NCBI GenBank assembly: GCA_910588145.1
Contig: CAJUPO010000008.1
Location: forward strand, 42,274-106,273
Length of the DNA stretch: 64,000 nucleotides
Source: an uncultured Oscillospiraceae bacterium
GTDB taxonomy: Bacteria > Bacillota > Clostridia > Oscillospirales > Ruminococcaceae
Reading direction: 5' to 3'
In this document: in pieces, positions 26,552-34,821 of the stretch
How positions within the stretch are numbered: position 1 is the first letter of the stretch
Layout of the letters: every line of letters begins with the position of its first letter
The notes under the pieces: generated by a model
The model's database searches: none
What the model was told of the DNA's origin: nothing
Seen by the model: the letters and a program-made list of their open reading frames with translations, nothing else
Program-made: the position numbers and the translations under genes

Positions 26552-26758
26552 ATGGCTTATGAAGTAAATAAGAATACAATTATTGGTGATATTTTGGATC
26601 ACAGCGCTGATGCTGCTCCGTTTTTCCTTGAAATCGGAATGCACTGTTTAGGCTGTCCTGCTTCCAGAGGCGAGACAATTGAAGAAGCATGCGAAGTTCA
26701 CGGAACAGATGCTGACGCTCTTGTTGAAAAGCTTAATAAGTTTTTTGCACAAGCGTAA
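26552..26758 (+). CDS. DUF1858 domain protein (redox disulfide domain)
   Basis: A 68-residue protein beginning MAYEVNKNTIIGDILDHSADAAPFFLE. It carries the motif MHCLGCPAS, a CxxC pair in the place expected for DUF1858, a domain often found beside or fused to hybrid-cluster proteins and thought to be redox active. It stands alone here, behind CAGGAGG. Partners are not visible in the neighbourhood. Confidence 0.88.
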   Translation: MAYEVNKNTIIGDILDHSADAAPFFLEIGMHCLGCPASRGETIEEACEVHGTDADALVEKLNKFFAQA

Positions 26759-26776
26759 ATAAATTCAAAAATTTCT

Positions 26777-26812
26777 GGGACGGCGGATTTCTATATCTGC
26801 CGTCCCTGTTCT
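26777..26812 (+). terminator. hairpin after the DUF1858 gene
   Basis: GGGACGGC (26777-26784) pairs with GCCGTCCC (26799-26806). The following TGTTCTAT is a poor T-run, so termination may be partial and trmK-nif3 could be read through. Confidence 0.6.
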
Positions 26813-26881
26813 ATAAAAAATACGGTTCTGTCAGCCATAAATGACAGCAGCGTTGATACAGCGCTGAAAAAGAGATTTGAT

Positions 26882-28339
26882 ATGATTATACTTGACAAAA
26901 GGCTTTCTATGTGCGCGGAAATGGTCAGCGGAAAAGGTGTTGTATGTGATGTAGGAACAGATCATGCATATCTTGCCGCTTATCTTATTCAGTCCGGTAA
27001 ATGCGGCAGAGTTATTGCCTCAGATATAAATGACGGTCCGCTGAAATTTGCAGAACAGACGCTGATTAAATATAATATTAATGGTGTGACTCTTATAAAA
27101 TCTGATGGATTAAAAAATATTGATGGCAAAGGTGTTACGGATATAGTAATTGCCGGAATGGGCGGCGAAACTATTTGCAGTATTCTTAAAGAAGCTGACT
27201 GGATAAAAAATAAACTTAATCTCATACTTCAGCCCATGACAAGAGCCGGATACCTTAGAAAATGGTTATATGCTAACGGATTTGAAATAAGTGAGGAAAA
27301 AGCAGTTAGTCATGATAGATTTGTTTATTCTGTTATAAGGGCTGTATATACTGGAGTAAAAATTTCTGTTGGACAAGTTATGGAAAACATCGGCAGAATA
27401 AATATAACAACGGACGATGGAATAAAATACATAAGCCGTCAGTACGAAAAGCTTAATAACATTGCAGCAGGCTTAAAAAAAGCTGGAAAGCTGGAGGACG
27501 CTGAAAATTATCAGAATACGGCTAACAGTCTTATGCTTATACTGGAGGGAAAGATGATTACTGTATCAGAAATTTATAATTTTATTAATTCTTTTGCTCC
27601 CTTTGAATCTCAGGAAAAATGGGATAATTCAGGGATTCTTACAGGAACTGGGGATAAAAAAATCAGTAAGGTGCTTGTAGCGCTTGATATTACAAATGAG
27701 GTAGCTGATGAAGCAGCAGAAACGGGCTCAGAGCTTGTAATCGCTCATCATCCGATTATTTTTAATCCTCTTAAGAGTTTGACTGAGGATATACCAGCCA
27801 TAAGACTTGTAAAAAGCGGAATATCGTCTTTATGTGTACATACTCCGTACGACTGCGCAAGCGGAGGAATGAGCGATGTGATTGCAGATATTCTCGGGTT
27901 TACAAAAGCCGGGGGAATACTTGAAACATCCGGAATAAGAAAAGATGGAACACCATATGGTTTTGGCTGCGTTTGTGAAGCTGATAGGGAATATACTTCA
28001 GAGGAACTTGCATTAAAGCTGAAAGACGCATTAAATTGCTGCGTTGTAAAATATACTGAATATTTTGGTCCTGTAAGAAAAATTGCAATTTGTACTGGAA
28101 GCGGAGGCAGTTTGCTTTCTGAGGCATATGCTTTAGGCGCCGAAGCATACATAACATCTGAGGTAAAGCATGATCAATGGATTGAAGCCAAGCGCCTTGG
28201 CATGGCGGTATTCGACTGCGGGCATTTTCATACTGAGAATCCTGGAATGCAAAGGCTTTGCAGCATTTTATCAGCAGAATTTCCGCAGGTAGAGTTTATA
28301 ATGTCAGAAGCGAACGGAGATCCAGTAAAATATGTCTGA
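26882..28339 (+). CDS. fused tRNA m1A22 methyltransferase (TrmK) and Nif3-like metal protein
   Basis: One frame of 485 residues that joins two families usually encoded by neighbouring genes. Residues 1-224 are TrmK, the SAM enzyme that methylates A22 of tRNA (VCDVGTDHAYLAAYL, GMGGETI, LQPMTRAGYLRKWL). Residues from M225 are a Nif3/YqfO dinuclear-metal protein (ITVSEIYNFINSFAPFESQEKWDNSG, IAHHPIIF, DCGHFHTE). M225 (ATG 27554) still has GGAGG 5-6 bases upstream, so Nif3 may also be made as a separate 261-residue protein. The gene overlaps the next by 8 bases. Confidence 0.9.
   Translation: MIILDKRLSMCAEMVSGKGVVCDVGTDHAYLAAYLIQSGKCGRVIASDINDGPLKFAEQTLIKYNINGVTLIKSDGLKNIDGKGVTDIVIAGMGGETICSILKEADWIKNKLNLILQPMTRAGYLRKWLYANGFEISEEKAVSHDRFVYSVIRAVYTGVKISVGQVMENIGRINITTDDGIKYISRQYEKLNNIAAGLKKAGKLEDAENYQNTANSLMLILEGKMITVSEIYNFINSFAPFESQEKWDNSGILTGTGDKKISKVLVALDITNEVADEAAETGSELVIAHHPIIFNPLKSLTEDIPAIRLVKSGISSLCVHTPYDCASGGMSDVIADILGFTKAGGILETSGIRKDGTPYGFGCVCEADREYTSEELALKLKDALNCCVVKYTEYFGPVRKIAICTGSGGSLLSEAYALGAEAYITSEVKHDQWIEAKRLGMAVFDCGHFHTENPGMQRLCSILSAEFPQVEFIMSEANGDPVKYV
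27544..27556 (+). promoter_or_regulatory. internal ribosome site and start for Nif3
   Basis: GGAGG at 27544-27548 followed by ATG at 27554, in frame with the fused gene. This is what the start of a stand-alone nif3 gene would look like. Confidence 0.6.
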
Positions 28340-29171
28340 GAAAAAGAGTTTATTTTTATGTCCGGTATGTGGAAAATCCCTTAGTATTTCCGAAAGGAAA
28401 TATTCTTGTATTAACAGGCATAGTTTTGATATGGCAAAAAGCGGATATGTTAATCTTATGCTTTCAAATCAAATGAATGCAAAGATCCCTGGCGATAATA
28501 AGCTTATGGTCAAAGCCAGAAATGATTTTCTTGAAAAGGGATATTATATAGGACTCCTGTCAGCAATAATAGAAGCGGTAATGGAAATTCCCAGTGATAT
28601 AAAACTCCTTGATGCAGGATGCGGAGAGGGTTATTATACAAATGGAATTTATAATGCTCTGAAAAGCAGCGGAAGAAATGTTCAGGCAGCAGGTGTTGAT
28701 ATATCTAAATATGCACTCAATTCTGCCGCTAAACGCAATAAAGAGATAGAGTTTGCAGTTGGAAGCATATTTCATCTTCCAGTTGCTGATGATTCCTGTA
28801 ATATTTTATTAAATATCTTTGCTCCATTTTGTCTGTCAGAATTTAGTAGGGTAATTGTTTCCGGCGGATTCATGATAATGGTTGTTCCGGGAAAAAAACA
28901 CTTGTGGCAGCTTAAAGAAATAGTTTATGATAATCCTTATGAAAACGAACTGAAAAGTTTAGCGGTTGAAGGATTTGAACTATTCAGGCATTATACCGAA
29001 AAAGGGAAAATTAATATAGAAAATAATAATGATATTATGAATCTTTTTGCCATGACGCCATATTATTACAGAACTGGTGAAAAGGATAAACAAAAATTAT
29101 TGATACTTAAAAATCTTGATACTGAAATAGAATTTGAAATACTTGTATATAGAAAAAAGGGGAGTAGTTAA
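28332..29171 (+). CDS. putative 23S rRNA (guanine) methyltransferase, RlmA-like
   Basis: A 279-residue SAM methyltransferase. The N-terminal zinc finger C10-P-V-C13...C26-x3-H30 is typical for RlmA, which methylates G745 or G748 of 23S rRNA. LLDAGCGEGYY is the SAM site. The position of the modified base cannot be inferred. It overlaps trmK-nif3 by 8 bases and its stop directly touches the start of rqcH, so the three form one operon with functions in RNA modification and ribosome care. Confidence 0.87.
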   Translation: MSEKKSLFLCPVCGKSLSISERKYSCINRHSFDMAKSGYVNLMLSNQMNAKIPGDNKLMVKARNDFLEKGYYIGLLSAIIEAVMEIPSDIKLLDAGCGEGYYTNGIYNALKSSGRNVQAAGVDISKYALNSAAKRNKEIEFAVGSIFHLPVADDSCNILLNIFAPFCLSEFSRVIVSGGFMIMVVPGKKHLWQLKEIVYDNPYENELKSLAVEGFELFRHYTEKGKINIENNNDIMNLFAMTPYYYRTGEKDKQKLLILKNLDTEIEFEILVYRKKGSS

Positions 29172-30923
29172 ATGGCATTGGATGGAGCGTTTTTATTTGC
29201 TGTCAGGCAGGAACTAAGTAATCTTATAGGCGGACGTATTGACAAAATCTATCAGCCGTCCCGTGAGGAAATTATAATTGCAATAAGAACCAAGCAAGGC
29301 TTATCAAGAGTACTGATGTCGTCGTCTGCAAGCAGTGCAAGAGTGCATGTAACAGAAGCACAGGTAGAAAATCCCATGACGCCTCCTATGTTCTGTATGC
29401 TTCTTAGAAAAAAGCTGGGGGGAGGACGCCTTGCTGCTATAAGACAAGATGGTCTTGAGCGTATACTTTATTTTGATTTTGAATGTACAAATGAGCTTGG
29501 CGATCCGGTAACGATTACAATAGCTTGTGAAATAATGGGTAAATATTCTAATATAATCATTATGGATCAAGATAAAAAAATTATAGACAGTATCAAAAGG
29601 GTTAATGAGGATATGTCAAGAGCCCGGCTTGTTTTACCTGGCATAATGTATGAAAATCCACCAAGAGGGAACAGAATTGCATTTACTGAAGCAGATGATG
29701 TACTGATCCGCAGTACCGTTGAAACTCTTTGTGACGGAGCGCTGTCAAAGTCGTTAATATCTTCGTTTGAAGGTATTTCACCAGTGCTTGCAAGAGAGTG
29801 GACATATTATGCTTCAAGAAGTAATGAGATTCAGGTTTCTGATGTGGATAAAACTATTGAAGATAGATTAGTCTTTATTATTTCAAGAACAAGAGATGAA
29901 CTTAAGTGCGGTAACTGCAATTTTACAGTAGTGTCAGATAAAGATAATATGATGAAAGACTTTTCGTTTATCCGTCTTTCTCAGTATGGTTCTCTAATGA
30001 CAACAAAAGAGCTTGACAGCGCTTGCAGTCTGCTGGATTACTTTTATTCTCAGCGTGACCGTATGTCACGTCTGAAACAGCGTGCAAACGATCTTTTCAG
30101 GCTTCTTGTAAGTACTACGGAGAGAATTACAAAAAGAACAGCAAATCAGCGTGAGGAACTTGCTGCTTGTGCTAAAAAGGATGAAATGAAACTCAAGGGA
30201 GATCTGATTTCTGCAAATATTTACCGTATAAATCAAGGTGATTCATCTGTTGTTCTGGAAAATTTTTATGATGAAAAATGCCCCGAAATAAAAATTCAGT
30301 TGGATAAAAGATTAACTCCTGCCAAAAACGCTCAGAAATATTATTCTGAATATAGAAAAGCTTTAACTGCTGAAAAAAAGCTTACAGAGCAAATAGAGTA
30401 CGGTGAAAATGAACTGATATATATAGAGAGCGTTTTTGATTCACTTACAAGAGCGGATACTGAAAATGAGATAAATGAACTCAGGCTTGAACTTGCGGAG
30501 CAAGGGTATATTCGGGCAGTAAGATTAAAGAATAAACCTCCTAAAAGCCTCCCTCCAATTGAATATATAACTGATGATGGATTCCTGATTCTATCTGGAA
30601 GAAATAACAAGCAGAACGATAAGCTTACAACAAAAACAGCGTCAAAAAATGATATATGGCTGCATACGCATAATATTGCAGGATCACATATAATAATAGT
30701 GACAGACGGAGAAACTCCTCCGGAAAGTACTATTGAACAGGCGGCGGTAATTGCCGCTGTTAATAGTAAAGCGAGAGATTCATCTCAAGTACCGGTTGAT
30801 TATTGTAAAGTAAAGTTTGTTAAAAAGCCTAATGGCGCCAAACCGGGAATGGTCATATTCACGAATAATAAAACTTTATATGTAAAACCGGATAAGGAAC
30901 TTGCAGAAAGGCTTAAAAAATGA
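29172..30923 (+). CDS. rqcH: ribosome quality control protein RqcH (NFACT family)
   Basis: RqcH binds stalled 50S-peptidyl-tRNA and adds C-terminal alanine tails; older annotations call it fibronectin-binding protein. The 583 residues show the NFACT-N domain (MALDGAFLFAVRQELSNLIGGRIDKIYQPSREEI), a central coiled-coil (about 285-430) and the NFACT-R domain (WLHTHNIAGSHIIIV). GGGGAG ends a few bases before the ATG. The stop overlaps the next start (ATGA). Confidence 0.93.
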   Translation: MALDGAFLFAVRQELSNLIGGRIDKIYQPSREEIIIAIRTKQGLSRVLMSSSASSARVHVTEAQVENPMTPPMFCMLLRKKLGGGRLAAIRQDGLERILYFDFECTNELGDPVTITIACEIMGKYSNIIIMDQDKKIIDSIKRVNEDMSRARLVLPGIMYENPPRGNRIAFTEADDVLIRSTVETLCDGALSKSLISSFEGISPVLAREWTYYASRSNEIQVSDVDKTIEDRLVFIISRTRDELKCGNCNFTVVSDKDNMMKDFSFIRLSQYGSLMTTKELDSACSLLDYFYSQRDRMSRLKQRANDLFRLLVSTTERITKRTANQREELAACAKKDEMKLKGDLISANIYRINQGDSSVVLENFYDEKCPEIKIQLDKRLTPAKNAQKYYSEYRKALTAEKKLTEQIEYGENELIYIESVFDSLTRADTENEINELRLELAEQGYIRAVRLKNKPPKSLPPIEYITDDGFLILSGRNNKQNDKLTTKTASKNDIWLHTHNIAGSHIIIVTDGETPPESTIEQAAVIAAVNSKARDSSQVPVDYCKVKFVKKPNGAKPGMVIFTNNKTLYVKPDKELAERLKK

Positions 30924-31438
30924 GGCTTGGAAAAGATTTTTTTAATCGAGATTGTCTTGAAGTAGCGCCGGATTTAGTAGGTAAGGTTATTGTAAGAAAA
31001 CAGGAAAACGGTGAAGAAATCCGTGTGCGTATCACTGAAACAGAAGCTTATCGTGGTACTGAGGATAAGGCATGTCATGCTTCTAAGGGGCGAACGCCCA
31101 GAACTGAGATATTATATCGAGAAAGCGGTTTAATTTATGTATATTTGTGTTATGGCATTCATTGGCTAATGAATGTGATAACGGGGGAGCCGGAGCAGCC
31201 GCAGGGAGTACTTTTCAGGGCTGGTGAAAATTATTGCGGACCTGCAAGACTTACAAAAAAGCTTGGTGTTGATAAATCCTTTAACGGAAGAAGCTTTACA
31301 GAAGACGATGAAATATGGATTGAAGATGATGGAAAAAAGTTTCCTATACGTACTGATCGCCGTGTGGGAATTGATTATGCCGGTGAAGAATGGGCGTCCA
31401 AGCCCTGGAGATTTATTCTTGATGAAAATCAGAAGTAA
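30920..31438 (+). CDS. DNA-3-methyladenine glycosylase
   Basis: Base-excision enzyme of the AAG/MPG family that removes alkylated purines; 172 residues, somewhat shorter than many homologues. The catalytic Glu is in ITETEAYRG; other family motifs are DKACHASKGRTPRTEILY and YVYLCYGIHWLMNVI. Its start overlaps the rqcH stop by 4 bases. Its 3' end overlaps the convergent radical SAM gene by 26 bases, which leaves no room for a terminator between them. Confidence 0.92.
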   Translation: MRLGKDFFNRDCLEVAPDLVGKVIVRKQENGEEIRVRITETEAYRGTEDKACHASKGRTPRTEILYRESGLIYVYLCYGIHWLMNVITGEPEQPQGVLFRAGENYCGPARLTKKLGVDKSFNGRSFTEDDEIWIEDDGKKFPIRTDRRVGIDYAGEEWASKPWRFILDENQK

Positions 31439-32372
31439 ATTTCTTTCCTTGATACGTGTTTAATTGGACCTGAAGCTTGTCGATACCGCCGAGTACTGAT
31501 ATTTTATCATTACTCCAGAGCGGTGCGATAAGCTTTTTTTTGTCTCCGTCTCCGGTGATTCTTTCGATTACAGTTTCTGGCGGCAAATATTCAAGTTGAT
31601 TTACAACGATTCTGATATATTCGTCTTTTTCTAAGGTTTTAAATTTTCCGTTATTATAGAGTTTTTCAAGTTCAGTATTTTTTATAATATGAAGAAGCTG
31701 TATTTTTACTGCATCAGGAAAAAGTTTTCCAGTTTCTTTAATAGTCTCGATCATCATTTCATTTGTTTCATAAGGAAGACCATTTATAATATGAAGACAA
31801 ACCCTGATATTTTTTTCTTTAAGTTTATAATAGCCTTCAAGAAATTCAGAGTGACTGTATCCTCTGTTTATAAGCTTCAGAGTTTCATCATGAATAGTCT
31901 GCATTCCAAGCTCAACTGTAAGATTGGTTGATTTTGAAAGCTCTGCGAGATAGCTTACAACGTCGTCAGGGAGGCAGTCGGCTCTGGTTCCTATTGATAT
32001 TCCTTTTATTGATGGTATATTTAAAACTTGTGAATAAACCTGCCTAAGTTTATCTGCTTTGGCATAGGTATTAGTATTTGCTTGAAAATATGCTGTTATA
32101 AATGCGTCTGGATGCTTATTATGAATACGTTTTATTTCATTTTCAGCCTGCACAGCAATTGGAACAGCAGAATTTTCAGTAAAATATCCGCTGCCATCAT
32201 CGCAGAATATACAACCTCCAATACCTTTAGAGCCGTCCTTATTAGGACAGGTGAATCCTGCATCTATTACAGCCTTGTAGATTCTGCAACCATATTTGCA
32301 GCGGTTATAATATGCAAGGGTATGGTATCTTTTATTATCACTGGAAAAAATAAATGGATTTATTTTAATCAA
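31413..32372 (-). CDS. radical SAM protein, TIGR01212/YhcC family
   Basis: A 319-residue radical SAM protein with the family-specific N-terminus RYHTLAYYNRCKYGCRIYKAVIDAGFTCPN. Its GGCIFC provides Fe-S cysteines. It also has VELGMQTIHDETLKLINRG and the C-terminal ERITGDGDKKKLIAPLWS. The reaction of this family is not established. The gene runs against the glycosylase and shares 26 bases with its end. Its start faces the HTH gene at 32475 across about 100 bases. Confidence 0.9.
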   Translation of the reverse strand: MIKINPFIFSSDNKRYHTLAYYNRCKYGCRIYKAVIDAGFTCPNKDGSKGIGGCIFCDDGSGYFTENSAVPIAVQAENEIKRIHNKHPDAFITAYFQANTNTYAKADKLRQVYSQVLNIPSIKGISIGTRADCLPDDVVSYLAELSKSTNLTVELGMQTIHDETLKLINRGYSHSEFLEGYYKLKEKNIRVCLHIINGLPYETNEMMIETIKETGKLFPDAVKIQLLHIIKNTELEKLYNNGKFKTLEKDEYIRIVVNQLEYLPPETVIERITGDGDKKKLIAPLWSNDKISVLGGIDKLQVQLNTYQGKKFTSDFHQE

Positions 32373-32412
32373 TCCTTTCTTTTAACAATTTTTTAACAAA
32401 TTATACAAAGGT

Positions 32413-32434
32413 TATCATATTTTTATGATATAAT
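32413..32434 (+). promoter_or_regulatory. promoter and dyad ahead of the small HTH gene
   Basis: TATAAT at 32429-32434 overlaps an inverted repeat TATCAT (32413-32418) and ATGATA (32425-32430). No clear -35 is visible. The dyad may be the operator of the HTH protein. Confidence 0.45.
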
Positions 32435-32474
32435 AGATATGGCAATTGGTTTTTTTTGGAAGGGAATTGGAATT

Positions 32475-32669
32475 ATGCTTATTTATGACAAATTTTTTGA
32501 AATTGCAGAAAAACAAAATCTTGATCTTGAAGAACTCAGACGAATATTTTCACCACGTACAGTATATCGGCTTGAAAGCGGAGGAGAAATATCAGTATAT
32601 GTAATAAATAAAATCTGTCTGATATTAAATTGTCAGCCTGGGGACTTTATGGAGTATATTGACGATTAA
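32475..32669 (+). CDS. small XRE-type HTH protein
   Basis: A 64-residue protein starting MLIYDKFFEIAEKQNLD. It consists of a single Cro/C1-type helix-turn-helix (LEELRRIFSPRTVYRLESGGEISVYVINKICLILNCQPGDFMEYIDD). The ATG at 32475 follows AGGGAATTGG; upstream in-frame codons have no better site. It is probably a local DNA-binding regulator. The divergent radical SAM gene and the downstream amidase are candidate targets, but nothing shows which. Confidence 0.8.
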   Translation: MLIYDKFFEIAEKQNLDLEELRRIFSPRTVYRLESGGEISVYVINKICLILNCQPGDFMEYIDD

Positions 32670-32740
32670 TAAAAATTAACTAAAGCTTACTTTACAGCAT
32701 ATAATGGAATAAAAAAGTTTAATCTGTAAAGGAGTTTTTT

Positions 32741-33481
32741 ATGCCAAAAATTTTTTTAAGTCCTTCTACTCAGGAATGGAATGAATATGTAACAGGCGGA
32801 ACAGAAGAACAGTATATGAATCTTCTTGCCGACAGAATGGAGCCTTATCTGCGTTCAAGCGGAATAAGCTATGTGCGAAATGATCCAGCAAGAAATGTCA
32901 ATGGAGCAATTGCAGATTCAAATGCGGGAAATTATGACGTACATTTAGCGCTTCATTCTAATGCGGCTCCTGAGCATCTTGCCGGAAGACTAAGAGGTAT
33001 TGATATCTACTTTTCGCCGTATAGTTATGACAGTGAAAGGCTTGCAACGATAATAGCCAATAACCTGAAAGATATTTATCCGCTGCCTGATAAGACAAGA
33101 GCAGTACCAACAACGAGCCTTGGAGAAGTTACCCGTACAAGGGCAACGGCTGTTCTATGTGAACTTGGCTATCATGATAATGTAGAAGATGTTACGTGGC
33201 TGAAAAATAATTTGGAAGGAATAGCAAAAAATCTTGTATTATCACTTTGTGATTATTTTGGAATACCTTTTGTGCCGGCAGGACCAATCATGAAGGGTGT
33301 TGTATCGGCAGGCGGTTCAAATCTCAATATCAGAGATTATCCCTCAATGGGAGGACAAATTATTGGATCAATACCTGACGGAGCAACTGTAACAATTTAT
33401 GGCGAAACAGATGGTTGGTATGTAATAAGCTATAATGGTACAACAGGATATTCAAGCAATGATTTCATAGTTGCTGTTTAA
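32741..33481 (+). CDS. N-acetylmuramoyl-L-alanine amidase-like protein with SH3 domain
   Basis: A 246-residue protein: an Amidase_3-like domain (residues 1-175) and a C-terminal bacterial SH3 domain (GSNLNIRDYPSMGGQIIGSIPDG). The ALHSNA and CELGYHDN motifs supply the usual His and Glu. The first metal-binding motif, normally DPGHGG, is replaced by LSPSTQE, as in one known subgroup of Firmicute amidases. No signal peptide is visible, so export may need lysis or another route. It starts after AAAGGAG and ends at a bidirectional terminator. Confidence 0.85.
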   Translation: MPKIFLSPSTQEWNEYVTGGTEEQYMNLLADRMEPYLRSSGISYVRNDPARNVNGAIADSNAGNYDVHLALHSNAAPEHLAGRLRGIDIYFSPYSYDSERLATIIANNLKDIYPLPDKTRAVPTTSLGEVTRTRATAVLCELGYHDNVEDVTWLKNNLEGIAKNLVLSLCDYFGIPFVPAGPIMKGVVSAGGSNLNIRDYPSMGGQIIGSIPDGATVTIYGETDGWYVISYNGTTGYSSNDFIVAV

Positions 33482-33486
33482 AAGAA

Positions 33487-33515
33487 AAACCGCCGAATAC
33501 GGCGGTAAATTTTTA
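33487..33515. terminator. bidirectional terminator
   Basis: ACCGCCG (33489-33495), loop AATA, CGGCGGT (33500-33506). T-runs on both strands; it serves the amidase gene and the convergent VanY-like gene. Confidence 0.85.
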
Positions 33516-34523
33516 TAGTTCAACTGTTACGATAAAACCGTCAACGTTGTTTCCTGATATTGTATATGATTTGTCTGATGGAACAGATATTTCAGTATTT
33601 GCCGAAGGATTCTGAGGAACATAATAAATTTCATATTTTTTTGAATCGGAAGATACCTTTATGTGTTCGCCGTCTGCTGTATAATTCTTGACTGTATCAA
33701 TGTATTCTTCCAGGCAAAGATTATTTTCGTACATATATACAGCATGAGGAATGCCCACATATCTGAACTGATATTGTTTTCCCTCTACACCGGTTTTACT
33801 TTTCTTGTCTTCAGGATATCGGGTAATAAATCCATATTTTGCGCAGTTTTCAGCAATCCAGGAATAGATTCCGCTGTTTTCATAATAATACGGACTATCG
33901 CCCCAGATACTGAGTGAAAAGCTCATACCAGTATGATACTCTGAGTAGCCGCCTTTAATTTCAGATGACCCGGATTCAAAATCTTCATTTTGTGCTTCTT
34001 TAGTACGGTAGCCTGATACTACCATTAATTCAGTACTTCCGGTTTCGTTGTAAAAAGCATCCATGAGATTGTTAAGAGCAAGAATTGTATTTTTGCTGAG
34101 GCTTATTTCATAATCCTTTGCCTGATAGCTGTTAGTCATATATTCATAAATGGGAACAATTTCTCCGCTTTCTTCACTTATCGGAAATTCATAGGCATGA
34201 TCTGAATTAACGAGAATTTGATCTCCCTTGCCTATTTCATTTGGCATTGCGCTTATGGTAGAGTAGCTTAAATCAGTTTGAGTATTGTCTGAACTGCTGT
34301 CTCCGTTTTTGTCATCTTTTATTTCAGAGTCGTTGTCTTTCTTGCTGTTCTTGTTTTCAGTAGGAACTATTGAAGAAGTAGTACCTCCTTCCTTATCATT
34401 ATCCTTACCGCAGGATTTGCAGCAAGAAACTAAAATAATGATAAGAACAATAAAAATAGCCGCAACTCCGATGATTCTGTCATATCTGACTTTCGGACGG
34501 CGTCTGTATCTGTTGTTACTCAT
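33513..34523 (-). CDS. VanY/M15-like membrane protein with degenerate active site
   Basis: 336 residues: short basic N-terminus, one membrane segment (IIGVAAIFIVLIIILVSCC), a low-complexity Ser/Asp/Lys linker, then an M15B (D-Ala-D-Ala carboxypeptidase) fold. The fold is recognisable from LMVVSGYRTKEAQ, GGYSEYHTGMSFSL and FRYVGIPHAVYM. Functional M15B enzymes have HxTGxAxD and E-P-W-H-x-RYVG. Here the Asp is Ser and E-P-W-H is K-Q-Y-Q, so two of three zinc ligands and the catalytic Glu are missing. The protein probably binds peptidoglycan without cutting it. It is extracellular and anchored. Confidence 0.82.
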   Translation of the reverse strand: MSNNRYRRRPKVRYDRIIGVAAIFIVLIIILVSCCKSCGKDNDKEGGTTSSIVPTENKNSKKDNDSEIKDDKNGDSSSDNTQTDLSYSTISAMPNEIGKGDQILVNSDHAYEFPISEESGEIVPIYEYMTNSYQAKDYEISLSKNTILALNNLMDAFYNETGSTELMVVSGYRTKEAQNEDFESGSSEIKGGYSEYHTGMSFSLSIWGDSPYYYENSGIYSWIAENCAKYGFITRYPEDKKSKTGVEGKQYQFRYVGIPHAVYMYENNLCLEEYIDTVKNYTADGEHIKVSSDSKKYEIYYVPQNPSANTEISVPSDKSYTISGNNVDGFIVTVEL

Positions 34524-34691
34524 TTGAAACTATCTTTCCTTTCAAGAAAATAATATTTATTAAAGTATATCATATTTAAAAATAAAAGTAAATAAAAAAG
34601 TTATAAAAAAATTAAAGTGATATAAAAATCAATAAATATGATGAATTTTGTTGAAAAAATAGATTCAAATTACTAAAATATGATTAATCTA

Positions 34692-34720
34692 TTGACATTT
34701 TTATATTCTGGGTGTATTAT
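34692..34720 (+). promoter_or_regulatory. glnN promoter
   Basis: TTGACA (34692-34697), 17-base spacer, TATTAT (34715-34720). Transcription should start near 34727, about 95 bases before glnN. Confidence 0.82.
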
Positions 34721-34730
34721 ATATACATAA

Positions 34731-34772
34731 ATGAAATATTTGAAACAATGGCGTTTCAGAAAACAGGCATAA
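34731..34772 (+). other. possible 13-residue leader peptide of glnN
   Basis: ATG at 34731 opens a frame M-K-Y-L-K-Q-W-R-F-R-K-Q-A and stops at 34772. Codons 8-11 coincide exactly with the left arm of the attenuator hairpin, and the stop lies in its loop. No ribosome site exists because the predicted RNA starts only a few bases upstream, so it would have to be translated leaderless. Unproven. Confidence 0.3.
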
Positions 34773-34799
34773 AATGTCTTTTTTTCTGAAACGTTTTTT
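34752..34799 (+). terminator. attenuator hairpin in the glnN leader
   Basis: CGTTTCAGAAAA (34752-34763) and TTTTCTGAAACG (34782-34793) form a perfect 12-bp stem, extended in the loop by AGGCAT/ATGTCT. Six Ts follow at once, and the glnN ribosome site AAAGGAGG comes next. As it lies between promoter and gene, it must be a regulated terminator or be read through. Confidence 0.8.
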
Positions 34800-34821
34800 A
34801 TTTTAAAGGAGGATTTTTCTT

